NCBI GenBank assembly: GCA_900618795.1
Contig: UYJD01000010.1
Coordinates: 966,068 to 1,030,067, forward strand
Source: Cyanodermella asteris
Lineage: Eukaryota > Ascomycota > Lecanoromycetes > Ostropales > Stictidaceae
Direction: 5' to 3'
DNA: 64,000 bases
The position numbers were made by a program, and so were the translations under genes. The stretch's first letter is position 1; the number at the start of each line of letters is the position of its first letter. This document shows, piece after piece, positions 32,207 through 43,624 of the stretch. The notes beneath the pieces are model-generated. The model worked only from the letters and a program-made list of their open reading frames with translations. It was not told the DNA's origin and made no database searches.

Positions 32207-33797
32207 CTATCTCTTCTCATTGATGACAACTCTTGGGGTCACCATCAGCGGGCCCTTGACAGGCAATCCATACACCTTCTGCTTCGACCAATTTTTGCTC
32301 TCTTCACACAGCTCCAGATCAAAGTTCCAAAGCACATTTGCCAAGATGAGTCTCATCTCATGGTACGCAAGGTTCTTGCCTATGCAGTTCCTCGGGCCGA
32401 AGCTGAAGGGCTGCAAGACGTCTCTCGCATCGTTTGCGAACGGCCCCGAGTTTTGGTTCTCGGGTAGCCACCGCTCAGGTAGGAATTCGTGGGGCTTATA
32501 CCAGTTCCTGGGCGATCGGTACGCAGCCCAGTGAGTTACAGTGACAATGGTGTTCTCCGGCACGAACTTGTCGGTGATCATGCGTCCACCAGCGGGCACT
32601 GTCCGAGCCTGTCCAAGAGGTGTGGGAGGATACATGCGCAGACCTTCGCGAAGGCAGGCCCAAAGATATGGTAGGCTCATCAAATTGTCGATGTCAATAT
32701 CTTCCACAGAAGTGAAAGCGTTGCGTATCTCGGCAGTAAGTTTGCTATACTTGTCAGGGTTGTTCAGAAGTAAGTTTGTGAGACCACTGAGCAATGTGGC
32801 CGTTGTCTCACTTCCTGCGACCATGAGAGTCATGCCCATAGCGTGCGATTCCTTGAGCGATAACGTGCCGTTCTCCTTGCCCTGGTTGCGCATGATGTAC
32901 TTCCAGAAGTCTGGTCTCTCGGTCTCCTTCGCCATTCGCTTATCAACTTGCTGCGTGCTGTAGTTGATATGAGTTGTGATAGGTTCGAACACCGACGCAG
33001 GAAGACACTTCTTCAGGACGTAACCAAGAGCTGGAAAGAATTTGGTGATGACAGAGAACCTGGATGCAATATGGATGCCGTTGTTGATGGCAAAGATCCA
33101 AGGAACCCACTCGCCCTGCTGTAGCATTCCAAAGGATTCGCCGAAGGACAGATCTGCGATGATATCGAAGGTGGTGAAATTGTACCACTTGGTCAGATCA
33201 ATCTTGCCACCCCCAGGCATCATGGCGACGTCACGAATCCTGTCAATCAACAACTGCACATAAGTGTTCAAGATCGGCTGCTGTTCACGGAGGGCCTTGT
33301 CAGAAAGAGCATGCGACACGAGACGGCGGGCGCGAGAGTGATCGGCGTCGTTCATCAGGATAATGCTGTCTTTGCCACCGATGAAAGAAATCTCAACCGC
33401 CTGGTCTTTTGGAATGTCACCCCATCCATTGTGTTTGTGACCAAAGATGTCCTTCCAGGCCAAAGGATCCGTATACGAAAGTTGCTCAGGGACGTATCGA
33501 ACAATGTCGCCATATGTTTCGTGAAGCTCGCTCATCCACGTATGGTGGCTTCCGAAGAATCGGTGATAGGAGATCGGCAAAGGTGTTGCTCGCGCCCAGA
33601 ATGGGCCGGGATAGTTCTTCAGCGGATGAAAATAAACATTGTAGACAATGCCAAAGACGATTGAGGCAAGGTAGACCTAACCGAGGTTGGTCAGTGAGCG
33701 GGAAACAGAAGCCGGGCCATCTTCGACATACAGCAAAAGCAGCACCGACAAGCAATGGAAGGTGCTCCGATAGGTGAAAAGTATCCGTGACGGGCAT
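32207..33797 (-). CDS. Cytochrome P450 monooxygenase, 511 aa
   Basis: Two exons, 33732-33797 and 32207-33676, joined by a 55-nt phase 0 intron with a GTATGT donor. The start is ATG 33797; the frame extends upstream but has no earlier ATG. An N-terminal hydrophobic anchor (residues about 12-35) is followed by a Pro-rich hinge (HPLKNYPGPFW). The I-helix AGSETT, the ExxR motif (EGLR) and the heme loop FSFGPRNCIG (Cys about 453) are all intact. It resembles the CYP65-type fungal P450s (isotrichodermin hydroxylase-like) used in secondary metabolism; that subfamily is from memory. It sits 11 kb from the type III PKS cluster, so it may or may not serve it. Confidence 0.92.
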
Positions 33798-36300
33798 TAT
33801 GGTCGACAAATGGTTATGGAGATCTTCAGAGGACAAATCAGATAGACCGAGATAGATGGTGTGAGAGTTGGATAGCCAGAGAGGAAGGCCGTTCTATGTA
33901 TAAACAACTTTCTAGGCACTTGGCTTCTTGCGCAGCAGTGATCGCCATGACTAGGTTACGCGTAATGTTTCAAACATGCTCTGAGCACCTACCATGCTTG
34001 AAAAGTCAAAGGAACATCCGGGCGCAAAGCCAATGTGTCAGAAGGCAGGGTCTGGGAAGCGAGCCACAACGACGACTGCGCGCCCAGCGAACCAAATCGA
34101 TTCAAATGCGATGACAATCACGAGTCCTCGAGGTACGGCTGCATGGGCCCACTCCATTATGCGTGGCGTTGGGAGCCGGCGGGGACAGTGGGCAGAGATC
34201 ACATCTCGTGCAACCAAAGTTTGGCATATCGGTAAACTCGGAAGGACGTTTTGGCGGACATAAAGGGTCTGATTATGCAACCCCCAATCCGCCGCCGATG
34301 CGAATTGAAGCTTGTTGGGCCATCGAAAGCCACGATCTCGTGCACAAGCACAGCCAGTTTTGTCAGTCTACATCAATTGTTTTTGAGCTGAAAGCTGCAA
34401 CGTCTGATCATGGTGGCAGATTGTTTGCACCTGGTTCGAAGTCGATAAGACTGATGCTTAGGCGTTTGGTCGAAAATGGCACAGTATACGTCGCGTGTCT
34501 CGACGTTACGTGATCTGGAATATGCCTAGCTTACGATGAGGGTGATTGCTTCGATCGTTCGCTTCCTCTGTGGAGTTGGAATTGACCGAATCCGACCGTA
34601 CACCCCGTACACACAGCGCAATATCCCGTTGCGGTCTCTTTGTGAGTTTTCCCGTAAATGTGATAGAAACATTGAGGTTGTCTGCATCGACGATGACAAC
34701 ATTCTGCACGCTTCATTGCTCCACATCGAACATGGATCTCAGGGAAGTCAGCCCGTTGCCGCGTGGAAGCGGCTTCTGTGGTCCGACAGATTAATCAGCT
34801 TATGTTCGGAGGCTCAAGCCAACGAAGCTAGTACACCCAGCAGAGTCGGAAGCCAGGCTCAGTCACACAGATACACTGATACAGTATGATGACCACGAGC
34901 ATCGAGTCCTGAGCAGCACAGGGGGGGACGGGATCGTAGACATTGCGTACTTTCAAAGCAATCGGCTTATACATGAGACCGGGATCAGTCGGCAGAACCC
35001 ACAAACTTGATCAGCAGAGCTGCCAATTGACTGACAAGCCTTCCTACTACGTCTTTGAGCGGACCATGTCGCTTGACATCCAGTCCCGCCACACCAGTCA
35101 GAAAAGAAGAAGAAGGGGTCTGCTGCCTTCGCTTGTCCTGCCTGGTGAAGCACCGCTGAGCACGCGAGACGTTACGAGATCGTTTGAGAAGATTCAGTAT
35201 CAGATGCTTAAACAAGTCAGATTTGAGGCGCCAGGCTCCAGTGAGCAGTTAGCAGCGTGCAGAAGTGTCCGTATATCGCTTAGCAGAAACGGAAAAGAGC
35301 TACAGTGGCGCAGCCCACGAGGGTATCTACTATGCCTTACGTGCATTGGCGTCCTGCGGGGAAATCCTCACGGAGCGCACCATCCGGTCCATACCTGACT
35401 TTTTGCCGTAGACCGGCATTGCAAGTTTGATGCTATGCATAAAGCTCAGTACGCCGTGGTTCGGCCCGTGTGGCTGTTATGAGTACGTAGCCGCATGTGG
35501 ATGCCTGTGTCTTTGATTTCCATGCACATACATTGTATCTCTCATTCATTTTCAGTTTCGCATCAGCAAGGCGGTCGGTCTTGAGATGCAGCGGACGACG
35601 TGGGATTGTATCTGCTTCAGCAGAAATCCGCAGCGTTTGCGTGCGCAATACCTATAATAGCTGTCCTGGTATCTGACCGTCTGGCAACTTGAACTTTCTG
35701 TCGCCTTTGCATCGAAAAAGCTCCCTGTTCGCACGGAAGCATCAGAAAAGTTGAGCACAGACAGAGTTTACGTATGTAATGATCATTCTCTGGGCGTCGA
35801 GAGAGATATGACTGGCCTCGTTGAGAGCAAGCGGTCAATCGATTGAGGCCGCACCACGTGACACCAAAGCTCACGTCCATCCCTCGCACCGTACTATTCA
35901 TTCTCAGCCTGTTGACCTCTTTTGCGATAGTCCTTGTGCTTCTGGAGTTTCGAGCTTCTGTCCAGATTGCTAGAAGTTGCGACCTGGACGAAGTCGTCGA
36001 CATTGGTCAGCTGGGCTATTCATTTCCTCCTGTCTTGTTCCAAGCATGTCTACAGAGCTGAAAGAGCCCGAATATCGGCTATCGCGGAATAGTGCCGCGT
36101 CTTGCAGGTGAATCAAAGTGAAGCACGTCCGCGATCTATATCTGACATTCCTACAGATTGAATGCTCAACACTATCTATGGCGTCAAGCCTGCGGCTTCA
36201 ACCTCAGTACCGAGCAGAGAAAGTCGGCCTTGTACATGGCCATTTTACGGCAAAAGTCTACGGGCATGTGGCTGACCGTTCTAAGAGCCCCGGGGTTATT
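33798..36300. other. Gene-poor accessory stretch
   Basis: About 2.5 kb with only short overlapping frames and no domain that I recognise. Base composition is not unusually AT-rich, so strong RIP decay is not evident. It borders the decayed genes further right. Confidence 0.4.
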
Positions 36301-36754
36301 TGCAGTTGCAGAAGATTGACAAGAGCGCCTTAACGGTCGCGTCTGCGGCTCCAGATTTGCCCCGAGATGCTATGGTTAAACTTCAGCATGAAGTTGGTGC
36401 TTGGAACTTTGGCCAGTACGCTGCATTCAGACATGCCTCTTATCACGCCAAGTGGGCGATTCAGGTGACAAGGACAAGTGGGTGCACCGTCTTGCCGACA
36501 TATGTACAGGAAACGGCATGGTCGACAGCCGGATGGATAAATGCCGCGTCCCTCCCTATCTGGCGATACCCTTCTGCCAGACCCAGCTCGGTGCATACGA
36601 AGAAGTCAGCAGAGTAGATATGGACAATAGCACTCCGCATTCAGATGGCCCTCGGCTTCGCGAACTGCTCCAGAGAGCACATAAGGAGTTGAACGCAGGC
36701 ATGTGGCTGGAACACAGCCTCGAGATCACCATCGGGAGAAAATCTGACAGCTGA
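36300..36754 (+). pseudogene. Possible relic of a SAM methyltransferase
   Basis: The plus-strand frame ending at 36754 contains RLADICTGNGM, close to the methyltransferase motif I pattern (VLDxGTGTG), and a C-terminal RELLQRAHKEL..EITIGRK segment resembling the end of LaeA/UmtA-type enzymes. The parts between do not align with a whole domain and the upstream half is in another frame. If real, it is a short degraded fragment. Identification rests on short motifs only. Confidence 0.2.
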
Positions 36755-36809
36755 ACCACTGTACTCAGATGTCACAAGAAAAAATGATTCTTGAAATGGA
36801 AACCAAAAA

Positions 36810-37897
36810 ACCTCATTCTCTGAGATATCTCGTCTCAAAGCCCATTGGGATGGTCCTGCTCCTCGAGTGAACGGTCTTCGTTCGTGACGTGTACCTCTTT
36901 GGCGTGTTCGCCGTTTGTCTTGGACGGGCTGTTTCTTCCAATGTCTTAAAGAGAGTGACCTTCACGACCGCTACTGACGCGATGGAAGTTGCGGGACATG
37001 AAAGAACGCAGGCACCGAACGCGGCGATTGATGCTCTCGTAGACCATGATGCGGTAGGCGACAACAATGTCCGCTGTGAGGAAGGCAAGACCGACTTCGA
37101 GCATACTCCAGTACATGGCCGATGTATCCAGACACTCTAACTCGAGGCAGTGGCCGTAATGGAGGGCAGTGGCCTGGACGAACACAGCCATTTTTCGTGA
37201 CCGAGGCGGCAATGGTGATGAGACCCAAAGCAAAGACACTCGTAAACGCAAGCTTGCGTGTGACAGACATTTGGAGGTTCCAAATCTATTTACATTCAGC
37301 TGCCCCCTTGCAGATGAACAGAAACGCGAAGAAGTAGCTGACAATTCAGGTGCTAAGTATGGCAAGCATCGAAAAGATTGTCCAGTGCTGCCACACTGTC
37401 GCGCCGGTATTGAAGATGCGGCGGCAGAAGAGGACCACGCTGACCTTGACGAGACCCAGCGCAAACACCTGCAGCAGCTCGAATGGTCAGAACGCCTGAG
37501 ACTAAACACTTGCGTGATCATTTGTTGTGAGTGGTCAAACATACCAAGTTCGTACCTGCATCAGCCACTCCTGGTTTGAAATCTGGATCAGGATAGCCGA
37601 TCATGTGGTTTGCGACCTCTGTAATGGTCACGACTGCAGCAGATACATATATGAATGATGCTTACCTGCTATCATGGCGATTTGCATCCCTAGAAAGCAG
37701 AGCTGTTCCCAACGAGTTTACTTAGGTGCGCTCCTTCCTGTGGTCTAACAGACGAACGCAGGGACCAAAATCCAATCATCGGCTCCGATCGAAGCCTACG
37801 GCACACGATTAGTATAGAACATCATCCCGCGCAGGGCGGCGGAGTTTAGAGATACAACTGCACGCAACAGCGAGCCCGACGAGGAGTTGTACGGTTG
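36810..37897 (-). pseudogene. Decayed SAT4/rhodopsin-domain membrane protein gene
   Basis: Pieces of a seven-helix fungal SAT4-type protein (Pth11-related) read in order on the minus strand: RRPARDD (about 37830), GADDWILVPAF (about 37780), HMIGYPDPDF (about 37595), FALGLVKVSVVLFCRRIF (about 37460), RKLAFTSVFALGLITIAAS (about 37240), and a segment with MYWSMLEVGL (about 37100). They lie in different frames. In-frame stops fall after DDVLY and AFVC, where AILST meets TGA in place of the family's usual Trp, and after the ICKGAAECK segment. There is a frame change near 37195. These are too many to be introns. The 5' end runs into the assembly gap at 37898. Confidence 0.65.
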
Positions 37898-38415
37898 NNN
37901 NNNNNNNNNNNNNNNNNNNNNNNNNNNNNNNNNNNNNNNNNNNNNNNNNNNNNNNNNNNNNNNNNNNNNNNNNNNNNNNNNNNNNNNNNNNNNNNNNNNN
38001 NNNNNNNNNNNNNNNNNNNNNNNNNNNNNNNNNNNNNNNNNNNNNNNNNNNNNNNNNNNNNNNNNNNNNNNNNNNNNNNNNNNNNNNNNNNNNNNNNNNN
38101 NNNNNNNNNNNNNNNNNNNNNNNNNNNNNNNNNNNNNNNNNNNNNNNNNNNNNNNNNNNNNNNNNNNNNNNNNNNNNNNNNNNNNNNNNNNNNNNNNNNN
38201 NNNNNNNNNNNNNNNNNNNNNNNNNNNNNNNNNNNNNNNNNNNNNNNNNNNNNNNNNNNNNNNNNNNNNNNNNNNNNNNNNNNNNNNNNNNNNNNNNNNN
38301 NNNNNNNNNNNNNNNNNNNNNNNNNNNNNNNNNNNNNNNNNNNNNNNNNNNNNNNNNNNNNNNNNNNNNNNNNNNNNNNNNNNNNNNNNNNNNNNNNNNN
38401 NNNNNNNNNNNNNNN
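37898..38415. other. Assembly gap (518 N)
   Basis: An unbroken run of N. Open frames spanning it are artefacts. It hides the 5' part of the SAT4-type pseudogene. Confidence 0.99.
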
Positions 38416-38923
38416 CCTTCACTGGTCGCCTACACAGTCAACCAACCCGTGCCCGCGTTACATTGTCCGTGACATCGGATCCCTGTATATTACGATAAGA
38501 ACTTGCTTATGCCCTCCACTAACAAAGTACAGCTGCTTATGCACTCAAAAAGCTACTTCCATGTAATCAGGAGCTTAGACACCCTCTTTTTGAGATGCAA
38601 GGCTGACGCTTGAACCCTCCTGTCGGTGGTTCAAAGCATGGCAACTACTGCCACAGAACCGCCATAGTCAGAATCAGAATGCTTGCAAATTTTTCACTTC
38701 GTGCCGCGAGCCTTGTGAGATCGACCGCTCTGGCCGGGGTCCTGGTCCAGTTCATCCTTGAAAATGCTGCATCTCGAGGCGATGCGGGACTGCAGACTCG
38801 CTTCCCGACGACCGTGCCTCGGCATCATGTTCAATCCTGAAAATTGCGGGGACTTGCAACCCTTCAACTCACAACGTCCAGAATATTGCAATTCCAAGCT
38901 GTCCCATTAATCAGATTACTAGC
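38416..38923. other. Promoter side of the dehydrogenase gene
   Basis: No supported gene between the gap and the ATG at 38924. The open frame at 38610-38840 has no recognisable domain. Confidence 0.4.
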
Positions 38924-40091
38924 ATGGCGACTATGAAAGCCGTGGTGTTTGACGGACCATACAAGGTGTCGTTGCAGGACAAGCCGATTCCTCAGATCCA
39001 GGATCCTACAGATATCATCGTCAAGCCGATCTTTACAGCATTATGCGGATCCGAATTGCATGTATTCAGGGGTCATCAGCCTTCTGGGACTGGATTTATC
39101 ATGGGTAGTAACCTTCTCGAGAGAGCAAGGTGCCGCGGAAAGAGACGAGGCTAATGTCTCGGCAGGTCATGAGTTTACGGGAATAGTTTCCGAGGTCGGC
39201 ACATCTGTCAAGACTGTGGCAGTCGGAGATCAGATCGTCTGCCCGTTTACCATTTCTTGTGGCGATTGCTTCTACTGTGGCCGGGGATTCAGTTCTAGAT
39301 GTGTGCACAGCAGACTGTTTGGTTCAGAGAAGCTTGATGGCTCCCAGGCAGAGTACGTGCGAGTACCATACGCAGACGGCACTGTCATGAAGGCACCACC
39401 AGGCATCGATGACAAGAAAGCGGTCCTGATGGCCGATATATGGCCAACCGGATGGTTTGCAGCCAACAATGCGCTCAAGAATCTCCAACGTGAAGAGATC
39501 GCCGACAGCACGGTTGTCTTGATCGGATGTGGTCCCGTAGGCCTCTGTGCACTGATCAACGCAAAAGAGTTCAAGCCAAAACACCTGCTGGCAGTCGACG
39601 CGGTACCAAGCAGGCTTGAACAAGCTCGAGCGTTGGGTGCTGAGCCTTGGAATTTCAAGGAGAACATGGATGGCTTGAGGAACCGTGTAAAAGAGCTCAC
39701 AGACGGTCGAGGAGCTGATGTGGTTATCGAAGTCGTGGGGTTGAGTCCCGCTCTTCGCACGGGTTTCGAGCTCCTCAGGCCCTGGGGTTTCATCTCAAGC
39801 GTCGGCGTACACAACGCCGAGATACCTTGGACAGGTAATGAGGCGTACGGTAAGAATATCCGGATCCAGATGGGACGATGCCCGGTGCGCTCAATCTTTC
39901 CCGAGGCTCTGGAAGCGCTCCGCAAGAAGCAACACTTGCTCGGTTTCATGCTGGACAAGATCATGCCACTTGATCAAGCCGTTGAGGGCTATGACCTCTT
40001 TGATAACATGAAAGCCCAGAAAGGTGAGTCTCGAATATCAAGCACGAATGAGTATAGACTGATGATGAGAGTAGTCGTCTTCCAGCTCTAG
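38924..40091 (+). CDS. Zinc-dependent alcohol dehydrogenase (MDR), 352 aa
   Basis: Three exons, 38924-39104, 39166-40023 and 40072-40091; both introns are phase 1 and the last exon is only 20 nt. The N-terminal GroES-like domain carries the catalytic zinc ligands (ALCGSELH, GHEF) and a complete structural zinc loop (CGDCFYCGRGFSSRC). The Rossmann fold follows (VVLIGCGPVGLCAL near residue 175; LLAVDAV with the Asp that favours NAD(H)). GRGADVVIEVVG is typical of medium-chain dehydrogenases. It resembles fungal threonine/sorbitol-type dehydrogenases; the substrate is unknown. It is followed in the same direction by an MFS transporter, and the two could act together on an imported compound. Confidence 0.9.
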
Positions 40092-40737
40092 CGGTGTTCC
40101 ACGCCGCCAAGATCGGTAGCAGCTACATGAAAGAATAGAACAAGGTGTAGAGCTTGTCTGCGAGTCGTCTATATGTGTCCGTCCCCCGCGACCATAAGCT
40201 TTGCGACGGCTGGAGGCAGTCCACTATAGGGTTGATATCGAATCATTCAGTATGAGCTGTAGAGTCCCTTCGCGTGCCCCAAGCACAATCGGGCGCCAGT
40301 CGCACCAAGTACAGAGCTGTTCTCGGAGCGCAAGGCATCGCCAAGGCAGCTTCACATAAAGTCAGAAAGACCTTGAGGAGACACACGGGCAGCTTTACAG
40401 GGATATTGTAGCACCCAGATGATTGGGCCGGAGCGTGTTGAGCAAGGATGGTAGGGAGACTGGGGTCGTCACGAGGGGTTTCCTTGGATCGTAGTGTCGC
40501 CGTAGCGTTGCAACACAACCAAGTTAACGCCGCATCTCAGCTCGCCATCAGCGACCGCCATGGCGAGCTCAACTCGATCCTGATAGGTACATCTTTGTGA
40601 TCGTCCAAAGCCACGTGAAGCTGAAAGTATATCTTTTTCCGTCGCACACCTTTAAATTCGCCGTCTCTCCCCAATGCGCGGCATGGTGCTCAGCATCGCT
40701 TTCCCACGTCTCCAACGTGCGCCGCTGAACCGCCGCC
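40092..40737. other. Promoter region of the MFS gene
   Basis: No coding frame with support. It carries a TATA-like TTTAAA at about 40651 ahead of the ATG at 40738. Confidence 0.35.
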
Positions 40738-42444
40738 ATGGCCGATCCGAACGCCCACCTTCAACAGTCTGCCGAGGCCGTTGATACCAAGAAAGATGGC
40801 GCACCCCCAAAGATTACTTCCGAGGAGCTCGATAGGGTGCACGCGACATTTAAAGATGATCGGGTCATCGACGACGGGGCTCTTGATCCGGTCTACGAGG
40901 CAAAAGCTAATCTGTTGAACCGCGCTGTAGGCCCCCCGGTCCGTGGTAACTCGGCGTCTTGACGATACTGACCCTGACATACAGATCCAGGACATTGGCA
41001 TGGGTAGACATCAATGGAAGTTGTTCTTCGTCGTTGGCTTCGGATGGGCTAGCGATAATCTTTGGCCTATTGTCGTCTCGCTCATCCTGCCTGCAATTGT
41101 CCTCGAATTCGACGTGTCAAGACCGCCACTGTTTTCGTTGGCGCAGAACATTGGTCTGCTCGCAGGAGCCGTGTTTTGGGGATTCGGCTGCGATCTGTTT
41201 GGCAGAGTGCTGGGCTTCAACTTGACGTTGGGCTTGACAGGCTTCTGGGCCATGATCTCCGCAAGTGCACCCAACTTTGCTGCCATCGGATCATTTGCCG
41301 CGCTTTGGTCATTCGGCGTCGGAGGCAATCTTCCAGTCGACTCTGCGCTCTTCCTCGAGTTCCTGCCGCAGACGCATCAGTACCTCCTGACGGTCTTGTC
41401 GATAGACTGGGCGGTGGCGCAAGTCGTGGCCAACCTGATCGCCTGGCCTCTCCTCAGCAATTTGACATGTCAAGAGACCGCGACAGAATGCCTGCGATCC
41501 CAGAACATGGGTTGGCGATACTTCATCGTGACAATGGGTGGAATCACGGTCGTGATGTTTCTGATTCGATTCCTCGCCTTCAAGGTCTACGAGTCGCCCA
41601 AATATCTCGTCGGCAAGGGTCGAGACGCCGAAGCGGTCGATGTTCTTCACAAACTTGCGGCGCGAAACAAGAAGTCAACCTGGTTGACGTTGGAAGATCT
41701 GACAGCCTGCGAACCTGAGGGCTACGTCGCTCAGACCAGTGCTGCAGATATCTTGCAACGCAACCTTCAGAAGGTCGATGCGAAGCAGATTCGTGCGCTC
41801 TTTGCCTCGAAACGCCTGGCTCTGAGCACGAGTCTGATCATGATCGTCTGGGCCTTTATTGGTCTTGCGTATCCTCTATACAACGCCTTTCTACCTTACA
41901 TCCAGCAGACAAAGGGCGCCCAGTTCGGTGATGGAAGCAACTACATCACGTATCGCAACAACCTGATCATCGCCGTGCTCGGAGTTCCTGGAGCCCTTCT
42001 TGCAGCCTGGCTAGTTGAGCTGCCTCACATCGGGAGAAAGGGCACTCTAGCGCTCTTCACAATCTTGACAGGTGTTTTCCTGTATGGTTCGACCACAGCT
42101 CTGAACAGCAATTCTCTTCTAGGCTGGAATTGCGCCTTCAACTTCTGCAGCAGTGCCATGTATGCTGTTCTGTACGGATATACGCCCGAAGTTTTTCCTA
42201 CACCGCAGAGAGGGACTGGAAACGCATTGACAGCGACATGTAACCGTGTTTTTGGAATTATGGCGGTACGTATGGTGTCGTGATACGCACAGTTACAGAT
42301 ACTAATGTTTGGCAGCCAATTGTTGCGATGTTTGCGAATCTAAAGACCTCGGCACCGGTCTACACCAGTGGGGCTCTTTTCATGGCAGCCGGGCTACTTG
42401 TCCTGGCAATGCCTTTTGAATCAAGAGGCAAAGCTGCCATGTAA
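40738..42444 (+). CDS. SV2-like MFS transporter, 532 aa
   Basis: Three exons, 40738-40926, 40985-42265 and 42316-42444, with two phase 0 introns (GTAGGC..CAG and GTACGT..CAG). The first 70 residues are cytosolic (ITSEELDRVHATF). From QDIGMGRHQWKLFFVVGFGWASDN onward about 12 hydrophobic helices follow, with the MFS loop GCDLFGRVLGF and the late motif YGYTPEVFPTPQRGTGNA, which is characteristic of the SV2/SVOP branch that includes fungal carboxylate and sugar-acid carriers. Plasma membrane location and proton coupling are family knowledge; the substrate is not known. The reading NRA/IQDIGMG across intron 1 fits the family well. Confidence 0.9.
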
Positions 42445-42944
42445 TCATATTTTGGTGGACAGCAAGGCTTTCGCGCAGGTTGATGAATAATGACATGTGC
42501 ATGTTCTGCTATTAACGCCATCCCCGAATTTTGTCGCATTGGCTCTGAGATGCACCCTCGATCTTTCACTAGTCTTACACACAGTAGCGGCAATGTTTCG
42601 TCTCTTCGCTTGCTTTTCTAGCACGCCTGACCATTGTAATGACCCCCAAAGCGCAGCACATTCAGCAAATTGGAAGCTCTCTTGACCGGCTGATGATGTG
42701 CAGCGTCTCGGCGATGCATGAAACAGTAGTCAAAGCGATCAACTCGCCACTATAGGTCGACCATATCAGCCTAACCTCGTCAGCGATTGATTGACTATTA
42801 CGGTCCCGGTGTGGAGACTCGAAAGATTCCGGAAGATCGAATCACACGTGCTGTGAATCTGCTGTGCCGCTGGCGTTTTGACCGTACGTCAACCCTGAAC
42901 CCTGCATTCCGTGTTTCATATCTCCTGATCGGCTGCACACAGAT
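42445..42944. other. Intergenic
   Basis: Terminator side of the MFS gene. The open frames are short and without recognisable domains. Confidence 0.35.
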
Positions 42945-42981
42945 GTACGTACTCCATTGCAGGAGTTCGAAACGTTAATTC
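42945..42981 (+). repeat. Left 37-bp inverted repeat arm
   Basis: Exact reverse complement of 43159-43195. Confidence 0.9.
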
Positions 42982-43158
42982 CTTCGTAGACGCACGTTAA
43001 GGTTTGATAGAATGTCTTCCCCACATCCTCAGTCACTACTTCTAGTATTTTATGGGTAAGTACGGCATACGCGTTCGAATCCCGCATCCTTTCTAGCATT
43101 AAAATAGGTGGGCAACTGGTTGAACAAGTGCTGTTACAATCTACAGTGGGTCTTTCAA

Positions 43159-43195
43159 GAATTAACGTTTCGAACTCCTGCAATGGAGTACGTAC
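43159..43195 (-). repeat. Right 37-bp inverted repeat arm
   Basis: Exact reverse complement of 42945-42981. Confidence 0.9.
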
Positions 43196-43624
43196 TTCCG
43201 ACTTGCTACCCTGTTTGACCGACGACGGCGCAGTCTGTCTGGAGAAGAACTGTAACTGCACAGGTCCAGCGAACCAGCATGGCTTGGTGCTAGCGGAGCC
43301 TCGTATCAGCGGGTCCAGGCATACATCCCAGCATCTGCAACCTCTTCTCGGCTCGGTTCAAACCTTCGGTGAGTCGATTAGGAAACTATGAGACTTTGTG
43401 TATCAAGATGCCCACCCGAATTTGCATATATGCTAGCGTTCTGCTGTGTCCAAGGTATATGTAGTTGATTCAAGACTTCACGTCTCGTTTTTATAACCGA
43501 CATTTTCACCTTCAGGCAGCCCCATTTCGATAGGTTGATGTTGCTGGTCACTCGTTTCTCCTTCTCTTCTTCCCCAAGGTCACACTTCCTTCCACCCTTT
43601 CCTTTGCTCTTCTCGGCCACAGCA

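Larger units (their letters stand above)
42945..43195. mobile_element. MITE-like element, 251 bp, 37-bp perfect inverted repeats
   Basis: The sequence at 42945-42981 recurs as its exact reverse complement at 43159-43195 (37 of 37). The ends read GTACGTACTCCATTGCAGG. The interior (177 bp) has no coding capacity. The arms begin with nested TA dinucleotides, so a TA target duplication of the Tc1-mariner/pogo type (element ends CGTACTCC..GGAGTACG between TA and TA) is possible, although the palindromic GTAC makes the exact border ambiguous. It is non-autonomous if mobile. The perfect arms argue for a recent origin or strong homogenisation. Confidence 0.55.

Noticed and set aside
33798-33836. Longer P450 N-terminus starting at 33836
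   Set aside because: The codon there is TTG. The first real ATG is at 33797 and is followed directly by the membrane anchor.
37796-38566. Long open frames across the N run
   Set aside because: They exist only because N contains no stop codons.
39272-39964. 230-codon minus-strand frame
   Set aside because: Shadow of the alcohol dehydrogenase, which has clear zinc and NAD motifs on the other strand.
43040-43110. tRNA-like B box (GTTCGAATCC) inside the hairpin element
   Set aside because: The bases flanking the loop do not pair as a T stem, and the only A-box-like stretch is far too close, so no cloverleaf forms.
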